In this document: in pieces, positions 25,712 to 34,801 of the stretch
Numbering within the stretch: the first letter of the stretch is position 1
How the letters are laid out: every line of letters starts with the position of its first letter
Assembly: GCA_020072565.1 (NCBI GenBank)
Contig: JAIQGI010000018.1
Span: 1-64,000, forward strand
Source of the DNA: Terriglobia bacterium
GTDB taxonomy: Bacteria; Acidobacteriota; UBA6911
Length of the DNA: 64,000 bases
Reading direction: 5' to 3'
The notes under the pieces: model-generated
What the model was told of the DNA's origin: nothing
The model's input: the letters and a program-made list of their open reading frames with translations, nothing else
Database searches by the model: none
Translations under genes and position numbers: made by a program

Positions 25712-28700
25712 CTATTTGAACATAGGGTCGGGGAGGATCGTCATTTTCTTGGTCTCAATATCCTTCCCATCCACAGTCAAAGTAACCTTGTAGACACCGT
25801 TCTCGATCTGGCCGCCGCCGAAGCCGCCGCGACCGCCGCCACCTCCACCACCGCCACCTCCGCCGCGGCCGCCGCCGGGACCTCCGGGGCCTCCTTGGCC
25901 GGCTGTCACCCTATTCAGGCCCCAGAAGATCTTCTGAAGGCCTTTTTTGCTGCTGGGCGTCAGTTCCGCGATGGTTGTGCCTTCCAGGTCTTTGATGGTG
26001 ACCTTCACGTTCTGGGCGTCCGCCTTCAGGTAGTAGTAAATGTTTGCACCGACGAGTGGATTATCGGCCTTGGCCAATTCGCCCAGAGTATCGCCGCGCT
26101 GCTCGTACCGGTTCCAGCGGATCGTGTTTTTGATGTCGAACAGGTGAGAGGCTTCCTGGAAAATCTCAGGCGTGAACTCCTTGATCGGGCCGATGTCGCA
26201 GACATAAATGCCGCGCCCATAGGTGCCGATCGCCATCTCCCGATCCCGTTTCTGGATGGCCAGGCTTCGGATGGTAACGTTGGGGGCTGTGTTTGAAAAA
26301 TTGGTCCAGGTCTTGCCCTGATCAATCGTTACATAGATGCCGAAATCCGTGGCCAGGTAGATGACATTCCGGTTGTCGGGATCTTCCTTGACCTCGAAGA
26401 TCGGATTGTTCATCCCGCCGGAAATGTCGGTCCAGGTTTCGCCGGAATCATGGGTCACATACAGCCAGGTCTTGTCCTCATTGTGGGTGCGATAGCCGCT
26501 GAAGCCGACGTAGCAGGTCTTCTCCTCGAACGCCGAGGGGACCACGGCTTTGACCCAACGGTCATAGGGAATGAGGTCGCCCTTGATCCCCGGCTTGGGC
26601 TTGCCGTTCGCGTCATAGAACTTGTTGGTGATGTTGACCCAGGTCACTCCGCCATCGGGAGACATCTGCACGTTGCCGTCGTCGGTGCCGGCCCAGTAAA
26701 GGCCAGGCTTCTTCACGGATTCGGCGAATGAGTAGATCGTCGCCCACTGGAGGTTGGTCTTTTTGGAGAGATCGATCTTATCCTTGCTGGCCTTGGTCAG
26801 GTCGGGACTGACGGTGACGAACGTCCCTTGATCTCCGTGGCTCAGCGAACGATGCACGTACTGAGAGCAGACGTAAACGATGCCCGGGTTATGCGGGGAA
26901 AGTACGATGGGGGCATTCCACTGGAATCGCAGCGGGGCTGCGCCGGCCGCGATCTGCTCCTGTGTGAGACGCGGGGCCAGGTTGCTGGTCTCGCCGGTAT
27001 TGAGGTTCATCCGGCTCGATCCGCCGAACTGGCTCTCGAAGTAGATCCATTCGGGATTCCACCAGTCGCGAACGGCGTAAAATCCGTCGCCCGTGGGCAG
27101 GTAGCGCCAATCGGCTCCGAAGATACCACGGCGATTCCGGGTCTGAGACGGTCCCATCCAGCAGCCGTTGTCCTGAGTCCCGCCCATGACGTTGTAGGGT
27201 TGCTCGTTGTCCACGGCCACGTCGAAGAACTGCTGGGCACTGATGGTGCTCTTCTGGCTGAAGTGTTTGCCGCCGTCCCAGGTTTCGCAGAGGCCGCCGT
27301 CATTGCCGTCCAGGATATGATTAGGGTTGACCGGGTCGATCCAGATGCCGCGATGGTCGACGTGCGTCGGCATCGGGATGCCCCGATCCCACGTGGTGTT
27401 CTGGAAAGTCTTGCCGCCATCGCGGGATATGGTGGCGGTGGTATCACCGCAAATCACCACCTGGTCGTTGGTCTGGTCCACAATGATCCGGCCGTAATAG
27501 CCGCCCTCGGTCTGATTGATCTGAGCGCTGCCGCCGGTCTGCTTGTATTCCGTCATCAGCTTCCAGGTTTCGCCCTGGTCGTCCGTTCGATAGATAGCGC
27601 CATTCCTCCTGATCGGCTGCAGGGCGGTGAGCGCGTTGGCGTACAGGAGCTCGAGAGCATGGCGGTTGATGATCTGAGCCCGGCCTTTCGCTTCGGTGGA
27701 GTCAGGGGCCGCCGGCTCCTTCTTCATGAGCTTGTCGACCTCATTGATGGACTCGATGATGTCGCTGTCTTTCGCGTAAACTTTCCGCGCTGCCTGATCG
27801 AACCTGGCGATATCGATGCCGTTCTTCGTCAGGAAGTCCTTGTCCTGAATCATCTCGTTGAGCTTGGTTACCAACTCGGCTTCATTGGCCGCTGAGATCG
27901 GGGTGAACTTGGGCGCAAGCTTGGCTATATCCGGATTGATTTTGTAGGACTTGAACTGGTCGAAAGTGTAATTTTCCGGAAAGAGGACGGTCCCGCCGGC
28001 CCCACCGCCCCTGCCTCCGCCGCCTCCGCCGCCTCTGCCACCTCCACCCGCGCGGAAGTTTGCGGCGCCATCACGCTCGGTGAAGCCGAGGCTCACGCCC
28101 TGGTCGAGCCGGGCGTAGATGATGCTTGGATTCTTCTCAAAAAGAGCCATGCCGGTGCGACCCAATTCGGCGCCTGCGGGCAAACCGCTGCTGAGCTTTT
28201 TCCAGGTCTTGCCGCCATCCACAGATTTGTACAAGTCGTTGCCCGGCCACCGGTCCAGGTAGGTCCAGGCCCGGCGGAAGGTCTTGTAAGCCGCGGCGAT
28301 GATGATATTGGAGTTCCGCGGATCAATGACGAAATCGGCGATGCCCCGGTCTTTCATGGGGCCCATGTTTGTCCAGGTCTTGCCGCCATCGGTGCTCTTG
28401 TAGAGGCCGCGCTCGCAGTCCATCTCATTGTCGTAGAGCTTGCCTTCGGCCGCCACGTAAACGATGTCGGGGTTTTTGAAATCAACCTCGACCTTGGGAA
28501 TGAAATAGCTCTTCTCCAGGCCGATGTGCGTCCACGTCTTGCCTGCGTCGGTCGATTTCCACATCCCGTTGCCATGGGTGCTGGCACGGGCGTGCATCGG
28601 CTCACCGGTTCCCAGATAGAGGATGTCCGGGTTGGAAGGCGCGATCGCCATAAAGCCCATGCTCAAGGTCCCGTAATTGTCGAAGATAGGATCAAAGTGG

Positions 28701-28954
28701 GTGCCGGCGTCCATGGTCTTCCACAGACCACCGCTGGCAGTGAGGACATAGTAGGTTGTGGTTTGTCCTCTGGGCACAGCAAAATTGGTGATGCGTCCTG
28801 AGAATGTCTGCGGACCCACCCACCGCCAGGTGAACTGGTTAAAGTCATCGGTAGTGACCGGGCTCTGAGCATTCTGGCCAAAGCTCAGTACGCCCAGAAG
28901 GCACACCAATGCCATAAAAAAGGCGAAGTATGACTTCCGCGTAGATTTAAGCAC
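25712..28954 (-). CDS. Large exported VPS10/BNR beta-propeller protein (sortilin-like glycosyl-hydrolase family)
   Basis: About 1,080 residues. The N-terminus has a signal peptide (SYFAFFMALVCLLGVLSFGQ) and then many BNR/Asp-box repeats, visible as SxDGGKTW-type motifs (STDAGKTW, STDGGKTW, SVDGGKTW, SPDGGVTW, THDSGETW, TIDQGKTW). These build one or two ten-bladed beta-propellers of the VPS10/sortilin type, usually annotated as glycosyl hydrolase but with unproven activity. Two Gly/Arg-rich tracts interrupt it, near residues 305-330 and 1030-1055. ATG 28981 has no ribosome binding site, whereas AAAGGAGG stands four bases before GTG 28954 in the same frame; GTG is therefore the better start. 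Confidence 0.8.
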   Translation of the reverse strand: MLKSTRKSYFAFFMALVCLLGVLSFGQNAQSPVTTDDFNQFTWRWVGPQTFSGRITNFAVPRGQTTTYYVLTASGGLWKTMDAGTHFDPIFDNYGTLSMGFMAIAPSNPDILYLGTGEPMHARASTHGNGMWKSTDAGKTWTHIGLEKSYFIPKVEVDFKNPDIVYVAAEGKLYDNEMDCERGLYKSTDGGKTWTNMGPMKDRGIADFVIDPRNSNIIIAAAYKTFRRAWTYLDRWPGNDLYKSVDGGKTWKKLSSGLPAGAELGRTGMALFEKNPSIIYARLDQGVSLGFTERDGAANFRAGGGGRGGGGGGGRGGGAGGTVLFPENYTFDQFKSYKINPDIAKLAPKFTPISAANEAELVTKLNEMIQDKDFLTKNGIDIARFDQAARKVYAKDSDIIESINEVDKLMKKEPAAPDSTEAKGRAQIINRHALELLYANALTALQPIRRNGAIYRTDDQGETWKLMTEYKQTGGSAQINQTEGGYYGRIIVDQTNDQVVICGDTTATISRDGGKTFQNTTWDRGIPMPTHVDHRGIWIDPVNPNHILDGNDGGLCETWDGGKHFSQKSTISAQQFFDVAVDNEQPYNVMGGTQDNGCWMGPSQTRNRRGIFGADWRYLPTGDGFYAVRDWWNPEWIYFESQFGGSSRMNLNTGETSNLAPRLTQEQIAAGAAPLRFQWNAPIVLSPHNPGIVYVCSQYVHRSLSHGDQGTFVTVSPDLTKASKDKIDLSKKTNLQWATIYSFAESVKKPGLYWAGTDDGNVQMSPDGGVTWVNITNKFYDANGKPKPGIKGDLIPYDRWVKAVVPSAFEEKTCYVGFSGYRTHNEDKTWLYVTHDSGETWTDISGGMNNPIFEVKEDPDNRNVIYLATDFGIYVTIDQGKTWTNFSNTAPNVTIRSLAIQKRDREMAIGTYGRGIYVCDIGPIKEFTPEIFQEASHLFDIKNTIRWNRYEQRGDTLGELAKADNPLVGANIYYYLKADAQNVKVTIKDLEGTTIAELTPSSKKGLQKIFWGLNRVTAGQGGPGGPGGGRGGGGGGGGGGGRGGFGGGQIENGVYKVTLTVDGKDIETKKMTILPDPMFK

Positions 28955-29413
28955 TGCTCCTCCTTTGGATAAAGAAATCAAGCCTTATTCTTCTTTTCAA
29001 AGCAGCCCCCCATGCGCCGTGGCGCACCCTGTGACGCATGAAAAGCTCATGTTATCCGGTTTGTGATCGTCGGTATCGGGATCGCAATCGCTATCGGAAC
29101 TCTTAGCCGGCAAAAGCCGATAGCGACCGCGATAGCGATTGCGATCCCGATACCGGTTGTCTATTTTCAGAACAGCGAAACCAGATTATATCCGTGCTCG
29201 CTCTTCGGCAGATATAAAATTCGCACTGCAGGCCGTATTAGATCTTTATTAGCTTTGGCCTTCTCGTCACGGGCATGACGCCGCACTCCGGGAACCTCTC
29301 ACTGAAATCGCTGCCGTTGTCCATACTATGGTTGTGTCGCGGTATTTCGTCGGCTATCATTTCTGAAAGCCGCGACAGGAAGAGTGCCTGGTCGGCTTCT
29401 GAGGAGTCTGATC
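28955..29413. other. Intergenic stretch containing the first long palindromic repeat
   Basis: About 460 bases between the divergent VPS10-like and permease genes. It holds the repeat at 29009-29173 and AT-rich sequence (TATAAAATTCGC near 29212) that could carry promoter elements for either side. No coding frame with start signals. Confidence 0.4.
29009..29173 (+). repeat. Long palindromic repeat, copy 1 (core inverted)
   Basis: The left flank reads CCATGCGCCGTGGCGCACCC, then GCATGAAAAGCTCATGTTAT; the right flank is GTCTATTTTCAGAAC. In between two arms built of degenerate TCGNNA hexamers (29070-29097 and 29117-29154) face each other around the centre CTTAGCCGGCAAAAGCCG. Related copies lie at 38537-38687 (minus) and 53243-53410 (plus). 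Relative to the flanks the centre of this copy is inverted compared with the other two. Folding would give a stem of more than 25 base pairs. Confidence 0.75.
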
Positions 29414-30565
29414 ATGACCCTGACTCGCTTTGTTGCGAAGAACGCGTTTCGAAACAAACGCCGCAGCATATTGACAGTGCTCAGCATCGCGTTTTCCCTG
29501 CTGCTGCTGACCTTGATGATGACCATATGGCGGGTCTTCTTCATCGACCAGGGCGACCCTCAATCGGCGCAGCGCCTGATCACGCGCCACAAGGTTTCGC
29601 TGGTCTTTTTCCTGCCGGGCTATTATCGCGAAAAGATCCGGGCCCTCCCGGGGGTCAAGCAGGTAGTCAATGAAACCTGGTTCGGCGGACAATACAAGGA
29701 CGATAGGCCGGAAAACTTTTTTGCTCAGTTTGGCACGGACCCGCAGGAACTGCTGCAGGTATATCCGGAGTTGCAGATTCCGGCGGATCAGGTCGCTGCC
29801 TGGCAACGAGACCGGGCCGGCTGCATTGTGGACAGGGATCTGGCGCAGAAATATGGCTGGAAGCCGGGTGACCGCCTGTACATCAAGGGGACCATTTTCC
29901 CGGCGAACCTCGAACTCAACATCCGGGGTATATTCAGCGCGCCGCAGCCTACACAATCCATCTACTTCAACAACGTCTATCTCGAGGAAGCCTATCCGGA
30001 TGTCAAAGGCCACGTGGGCTTCTTTGGTGTCCTGGCGGAGTCGCCGGCGGCAGTCCCGCGCGTGGCCCGGGAGGTTGATGGGGAATTCCGCAATGCTCCG
30101 CGTCCGACCAAGACGGAGAGCGAGAAGGCGTTCCAGTTGGATTGGATTGCTATGCTGGGGAACGTCAAGGCGTTCATAATGAGCATCTGCATGGCGGTCG
30201 TGTTCGCCACCCTGCTGGTGTCCGCCAACACCATTGCCATGTCGATAAGGGAACGCACTCGCGAGGTGGCGGTGTTAAGAACCCTGGGTTTCACCCGCGC
30301 GACGATTCTGGGATTGTTTGTAGGCGAAGCCGCAACTTTGGCTCTGGCAGGCGGATTGCTCGGGGCTTTGGCGGCTTCAGGCCTGATCAGTGCCATGGCC
30401 CACTCGCCGCAGGGCAGCCTGTTTCTGACTGGAATGAAGGTCACCACTCCTACGCTGCTGGCGGCACTGCTGGTGGCGGTCGCCGTAGGCTTGGTGAGCG
30501 CGTTGTTGCCGGCTTATAATGCCTCGCGCCGAAACATCGTGGCCGGTTTGCGCCACATCGGGTGA
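29414..30565 (+). CDS. MacB/FtsX-type ABC transporter permease
   Basis: A 383-residue inner-membrane protein: an N-terminal transmembrane helix (RSILTVLSIAFSLLLLTLMM, about 17-36), a periplasmic domain of the MacB core type to about residue 245, then three C-terminal helices, the FtsX module, starting at FIMSICMAVVFATLLVSANTI. The linker SIRERTREVAVLRTLGF is the coupling-helix signature of the family. GAGGAG lies before ATG 29414, so the ten codons upstream are not used. It forms an operon with a second permease, an adaptor and an ATPase. Such systems push substrates from the periplasm or outer leaflet of the inner membrane outward (antibiotics, lipoproteins, peptides); the cargo is unknown. 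Confidence 0.88.
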   Translation: MTLTRFVAKNAFRNKRRSILTVLSIAFSLLLLTLMMTIWRVFFIDQGDPQSAQRLITRHKVSLVFFLPGYYREKIRALPGVKQVVNETWFGGQYKDDRPENFFAQFGTDPQELLQVYPELQIPADQVAAWQRDRAGCIVDRDLAQKYGWKPGDRLYIKGTIFPANLELNIRGIFSAPQPTQSIYFNNVYLEEAYPDVKGHVGFFGVLAESPAAVPRVAREVDGEFRNAPRPTKTESEKAFQLDWIAMLGNVKAFIMSICMAVVFATLLVSANTIAMSIRERTREVAVLRTLGFTRATILGLFVGEAATLALAGGLLGALAASGLISAMAHSPQGSLFLTGMKVTTPTLLAALLVAVAVGLVSALLPAYNASRRNIVAGLRHIG

Positions 30566-30578
30566 GCGGAGGAGAGTC

Positions 30579-31742
30579 ATGGCGATTCCCATTCGCTACA
30601 ACCTTCGGAATCTTCGGCTACGCAAAGGCGCTACGGTGATGACCGCGCTGGGCATCGCGCTGACCGTCACCATCGCAATTTTCATCATGGCCTTGCTTGC
30701 CGGCTTGAACGACGCTTTTCCCACCACAGGCGATCCGCGCAACGTTCTGGTACTTCGCAAGGGATCCGACTCCGAACTGGCTGCGGGAGGCATCCAGCGG
30801 GATGCCATGCAGGTCTTCAAGGACTTGCCCGGAATTGCGCGCAACCGCCAGGGCACGCCCCTGGTTTCAGGCGAAGACATCCTGGTCATTGTACTGCCGA
30901 GGCGGGACGGCACCGGGGAAGTCAACGTCACGGTCAGGTTCCTGACGCCCCTGGGCATCGAGATGCGTCCCAAGGTGAAGCTGATCGCCGGACGGTGGTT
31001 CACGCCCGGGCAGCGGGAAGTCGTGGTGAGCAGCGCGGTCAACAAGAGATTCGCCCGGGCAGGCATCGGCGACGCGATCGGGATCGGCAGTGGGAGCTGG
31101 AACGTCGTGGGCATCTCTGATGCCGGCGGGACGGCTCACGAATCCGAGATCTGGGGCGACATTAATCAACTCGCCACCGAGTTTGAGCGCACCGTCTACT
31201 CTTCGGTTCTGATTCGCGCGGCCGATCCTGCGGCCGCCGAAGCCCTGAAAAACCGCGTCAATGATGATCAGAGGCTGAAGCTCAACGGCATGCTGGAGCC
31301 GGCCTACTACGCCTCGCAGACGCGGTCGGGCGCGCCGATTGCCTTCGTCGGCATGATTGTCGCCGTTATCATGGCGATCGGCTCATGCTTTGCTGCCATG
31401 AACACGATGTATGCGGCAGTTGCCTATCGCGGTCGTGAAATTGCCACGCTGCGGATCATGGGATTTTCGCGGCCCAGCATCCTCACTTCGTTTGTCCTGG
31501 AATCACTGCTGCTTTCATTGCTGGGGGCACTGGCAGGCATCGTGCTCATGCTGCCGTTCAACGGTATGACCACTGGAACCTCGAACGCGGTCACTTTCAG
31601 CGAGGTGGTGTTCGCCTTGCGCATGACCCCGCGGGTGGTCGCAGTGGCGGTCGTTTTTGCCGTAGTGATGGGATTGTTCGGGGGGCTGGCGCCGGCGTGG
31701 CATGCGTCACGCCAAAACGTGGTCGCCGCCCTGCGCGACTAA
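30579..31742 (+). CDS. MacB/FtsX-type ABC transporter permease
   Basis: A 387-residue permease following the first after 13 bases. Architecture is the same: helix 1 (TVMTALGIALTVTIAIFIMALLAGL), MacB periplasmic domain, three C-terminal helices starting at APIAFVGMIVAVIMAIGSCFAAMNT, and the coupling motif YRGREIATLRIMGF. GGAGGAG precedes ATG 30579. The two permeases are diverged enough to suggest a heterodimer in which each contributes one half of the channel, as in LolCE. Confidence 0.88.
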   Translation: MAIPIRYNLRNLRLRKGATVMTALGIALTVTIAIFIMALLAGLNDAFPTTGDPRNVLVLRKGSDSELAAGGIQRDAMQVFKDLPGIARNRQGTPLVSGEDILVIVLPRRDGTGEVNVTVRFLTPLGIEMRPKVKLIAGRWFTPGQREVVVSSAVNKRFARAGIGDAIGIGSGSWNVVGISDAGGTAHESEIWGDINQLATEFERTVYSSVLIRAADPAAAEALKNRVNDDQRLKLNGMLEPAYYASQTRSGAPIAFVGMIVAVIMAIGSCFAAMNTMYAAVAYRGREIATLRIMGFSRPSILTSFVLESLLLSLLGALAGIVLMLPFNGMTTGTSNAVTFSEVVFALRMTPRVVAVAVVFAVVMGLFGGLAPAWHASRQNVVAALRD

Positions 31743-31850
31743 ACCTCGAAGTGAGGATTCCTGCAGTGTCAGAGTCTTTGAGTCTTCGCGGTGGTTGTCA
31801 CCCTGTGCCGCCGCGACGCCAGGACGCTGGACTCTTACTATTGGATGCAT

Positions 31851-33215
31851 ATGCCCGGCGACGATAAACACGAACAGCTTCAGAACCTGCGTATCGACCG
31901 GTCCCAGCGCAGCGATGCGGGGGCACCGCCTGCGTGGGCGCGTCGCACCATCCTCGGCGGCATAATCGTGGTGGCGCTGCTGGGAATGGCGGCAATGGCC
32001 TACCGCTGGCTTGCGCCGGATGTGCTGGAGGTGGAGGTCGTTCGCGCCTCCGCGGAAAACGCCAACCTGCCCGGCGTCGTGCTCAGCGCCAGCGGTTATA
32101 TCGTGGCTCACCACAAAATCAACGTAAACTCCAAGGTGACAGGCCGTGTCGCCTGGATCGGAGTGGAAAAAGGCGACAAGGTGAAGCAGGGGCAGGTCCT
32201 GGTTCGCCTGGAAGACGACGAATTCCGCGCCCAGGTGCAGCAAGCCAAAGGCGCGGTTCAGAACGCAAAGGCCTATCTGCAGGAGTTGGAGAACGGCTCC
32301 CGGCCGGAAGAGGTCCTGCAGGCGCGGCACAACCTTGACGAGGCCCGCGCAACTCTGGCCGTTGACAGGATCACGATGGACCGCACCAAAGAGTTGGTGG
32401 CGAAAGGAGTCCTGTCCAAACAACTGCTCGACGACACCAGCGCCAAGTTCGAGGCCGATCAGCAACGTGCGAACTCGCTCGAGCAGGCCTACCGTCTCGC
32501 GCAGATCGGACCACGCCCGGAAGAAATCGCGCGTGCGAAGGGTTTGCTGCAGCAGACTGAAGGGCAACTGGCCTTTGCGGAGTCGCAACTGGAGGCGACC
32601 ATCATTCGCGCTCCCGTGAGCGGCACCATCCTCGAGCGCACGGCCGAAAAGGGGGAACTCATAACCGCCCAATTTGCCAGCGCCGCCGAAGGTGGTCCTG
32701 TAGGGTCTGTCGTTGCGCTGGCCGATTTGACCGACCTCCAGGTGGAACTTGACATTGCCCAGGACGACTTCTCTAAACTGGGAGCCAAGCAGAAGGGAAT
32801 CGTCACGACCGATGCCTATCCGGACCGCAAGTATGACGGTGTCATAGCGGAGATCTCGCCGGAAGCAAACCGCCAGAAGGCAACGGTCCAGGTAAAAGTC
32901 CAGATTCTCAATCCGGACGAATATCTGCGCCCGGAAATGAACGCTTCGGTCAAGTTTCTGGCTGACGAGGGCAGGAATGCGGGCACGCGACCCTCAGGAG
33001 TTCTCGTGCCGAAGGCGGCAGTGCGCGATCGCAACGGCAAGAAGATCGTCCTCATTGCTTATGACGGCAGAACGAAAGCCCGCGAAGTCCGCATCACAGC
33101 CACGCGGAGCAACGGCTACCTGGTCGAAGGGCTCACCGGTGGCGAGGATGTAATCACAGTCAGCCCTGCGAAGTTGCAGGATGGCGACAAAATCAAGATC
33201 AAGGGGCAAACATGA
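31851..33215 (+). CDS. Periplasmic adaptor (HlyD/MacA-like) of the ABC exporter
   Basis: A 454-residue membrane-fusion protein. After a cytoplasmic stretch it has one inner-membrane helix ([18 protein letters not shown]), then the beta-barrel/lipoyl/hairpin order: [21 protein letters not shown] (lipoyl half), [25 protein letters not shown], a long alpha-helical hairpin to about residue 240 with [20 protein letters not shown], and the second lipoyl half [20 protein letters not shown]. The C-terminus is a beta-barrel with a VPKAAV-type motif. ATG 31845 and 31851 are both possible; no strong ribosome binding site. Links the permeases to an outer-membrane channel not encoded here. The ATPase gene overlaps its stop by four bases. 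Confidence 0.85.
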   Translation: MPGDDKHEQLQNLRIDRSQRSDAGAPPAWARRTILGGIIVVALLGMAAMAYRWLAPDVLEVEVVRASAENANLPGVVLSASGYIVAHHKINVNSKVTGRVAWIGVEKGDKVKQGQVLVRLEDDEFRAQVQQAKGAVQNAKAYLQELENGSRPEEVLQARHNLDEARATLAVDRITMDRTKELVAKGVLSKQLLDDTSAKFEADQQRANSLEQAYRLAQIGPRPEEIARAKGLLQQTEGQLAFAESQLEATIIRAPVSGTILERTAEKGELITAQFASAAEGGPVGSVVALADLTDLQVELDIAQDDFSKLGAKQKGIVTTDAYPDRKYDGVIAEISPEANRQKATVQVKVQILNPDEYLRPEMNASVKFLADEGRNAGTRPSGVLVPKAAVRDRNGKKIVLIAYDGRTKAREVRITATRSNGYLVEGLTGGEDVITVSPAKLQDGDKIKIKGQT

Positions 33216-33919
33216 GCACGGCAACCGCAAAAGTCGATCCGAACTCCGAGGTGGTGAAAGCGCATAACGTCAGCAAGGTGTACAAGCGCGATTCCTTCGA
33301 GGTCAGGGCTCTCGACGACGTCTCGATCGAGATTGACTCGGGGGAATTTCTCGCCCTCATGGGGCCCTCCGGGTCGGGCAAGACCACCCTGCTGAACATG
33401 ATTGCCGGCATCGATCCCCCCACTTCGGGCCAGCTGCTCGTCACGGGCGAAAATGTCTTCGGCTTCAGCGACCGGCAAGCTGCCCGCTGGCGCAACGAGC
33501 ACGTCGGCTATGTCTTCCAGACTTTCAACCTGATCCCGGTGCTGACCGCATTCGAGAACGTGGAGTTGCCTCTCCTTTTGACCAGGCTCCCGGCGCCGCA
33601 ACGTCGTGATCACGTCATGACCGCGCTCAAGCTGGTCGGATTGGAGGATCGCGTCAACCATCTTCCCAAGCAGCTTTCCGGCGGACAGGAGCAGCGCGTT
33701 GCCATCGCGCGCGCAATCGTTTGCGACCCGACCCTGGTGCTGGCCGACGAACCCACGGGTGACCTCGACAGCCACTCCGCCACGGAGGTATTGGAAATCC
33801 TCGCTCTCCTCAATAAAGATTTCCGCAAAACGATTGTCATGGTGACGCACGATCCCCATGCTGCCGCTTTTGCACACGCCATCCGGCACCTGGAAAAGGG
33901 CAGCCTGCTCCCCGGCTGA
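33212..33919 (+). CDS. ABC transporter ATP-binding protein (MacB/LolD type)
   Basis: A 235-residue ATPase with Walker [10 protein letters not shown]-loop in [25 protein letters not shown] signature [15 protein letters not shown], Walker [13 protein letters not shown] and switch histidine in VMVTHDPH. The length and the [16 protein letters not shown] sequence place it in the LolD/MacB group that pairs with FtsX-type permeases. It begins at ATG overlapping the adaptor stop (ATGA). Together with the two permeases and adaptor it completes a tripartite exporter except for the outer-membrane channel. A terminator-like hairpin lies only beyond the next gene. Confidence 0.93.
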   Translation: MSTATAKVDPNSEVVKAHNVSKVYKRDSFEVRALDDVSIEIDSGEFLALMGPSGSGKTTLLNMIAGIDPPTSGQLLVTGENVFGFSDRQAARWRNEHVGYVFQTFNLIPVLTAFENVELPLLLTRLPAPQRRDHVMTALKLVGLEDRVNHLPKQLSGGQEQRVAIARAIVCDPTLVLADEPTGDLDSHSATEVLEILALLNKDFRKTIVMVTHDPHAAAFAHAIRHLEKGSLLPG

Positions 33920-34013
33920 GGCGCAGCCACCTCCCGGGACCCTTTTGCCAAGTGGTTCAAGACACGATATGATTCTCTCTGAGGAATGATCGTGTTCTCA
34001 GGGAGGGGTCACC

Positions 34014-34520
34014 ATGAAAAAGACGGCCGGAATCGGGCTCTGGATCCTGACTCTCAGCCTCGTATCGGGAATGTCGCGGGCGCGTGGCGATGCGAATCCC
34101 GGATTTGATAAACTCAGGATGCTGGTGGGTGAGTGGGAAGGCAAAGATGCCCAGGAGAAACCGGTTCGCGTATCCTACAAGATGGTATCTGCCGGAACCG
34201 CGCTGCTGGAGACTCTGAGCCCGGGTGGCGAATCCGAGATGGTCACGATCTATACCATGGATGGAGATGCGGTGGCGCTCACGCATTACTGCAGCGCAAA
34301 CAACCAGCCGCGGATGCGCACCGTGCCCAACGCCGGGGATCCAAACGAATTGGATTTTACATTTGTTGGAGCCACCAATCTCGCCGATCCGGGGGTAGGA
34401 CACATGCATCGGCTGGCAATCACGATCCAGGATGGGGACCACTTCACCCAGGAATGGACGTGGCGCGAGCGGGGCAAGGCAGACACAATCGAGATTTTCC
34501 GCTTCACGCGCAAGAAGTAG
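34014..34520 (+). CDS. Small secreted protein of unknown function
   Basis: A 168-residue protein with a signal peptide (TAGIGLWILTLSLVSGMSRA). The mature domain has the order FDKLRMLVGEWEGKDAQEKP, SYKMVSAGTALLETL, GGESEMVTIYTMDGDAVALT, HYCSANNQPRMR, DFTFVGATNL and FTQEWTWRERGKADTIEIFRF. This resembles lipocalin-like DUF1579-type domains: a Gly-Glu-Trp near the beginning and alternating beta strands. Ligand unknown. GGGAGGGG precedes ATG 34014. It follows the ABC exporter by 94 bases on the same strand and may share its transcript. Confidence 0.6.
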   Translation: MKKTAGIGLWILTLSLVSGMSRARGDANPGFDKLRMLVGEWEGKDAQEKPVRVSYKMVSAGTALLETLSPGGESEMVTIYTMDGDAVALTHYCSANNQPRMRTVPNAGDPNELDFTFVGATNLADPGVGHMHRLAITIQDGDHFTQEWTWRERGKADTIEIFRFTRKK

Positions 34521-34670
34521 CTTTTGGTCTTCTGCGCACTCCCAGGATTGCTCTCCCAACCATGCTGTCCGCATTTCCATGACAAGGCTGCTCGGGAGCG
34601 AGGCAGCTCACTGTCGCCTTTGAGAATGGGAATGCAGAAACCGGCCCACTAATGATCATCAGATAATGTT

Positions 34671-34726
34671 GTGACAAACACTCTGAGTCAGATGTGCCGC
34701 CCCTTCGGGGCTCAGTTTTTTGTCAC
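34671..34726 (+). terminator. Rho-independent terminator with nested stems
   Basis: A GC hairpin GCCCC-TTC-GGGGC (34699-34711) is followed by CTCAG and six Ts (34716-34721). It is nested inside outer complementary arms GTGACAAA and TTTTGTCAC and CTGAG/CTCAG. It should stop transcripts leaving the small secreted protein gene at 34520, and it may also shield the convergent MFS gene that ends at 34802. The 34521-34801 stretch holds nothing else I can name. Confidence 0.7.
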
Positions 34727-34801
34727 TATATTCGCTGTTCCTCCATAGACGCAAGAGAGCTTGCGCGCTCGACGGACTTCTTCGCCAATCGGCTGCAGCA
34801 A

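Noticed and set aside
29070-29154. Hexamer-rich palindrome arms as a CRISPR array
   Set aside because: The TCGNNA units are adjacent and degenerate, without spacers, and form one inverted pair; no cas genes are near.
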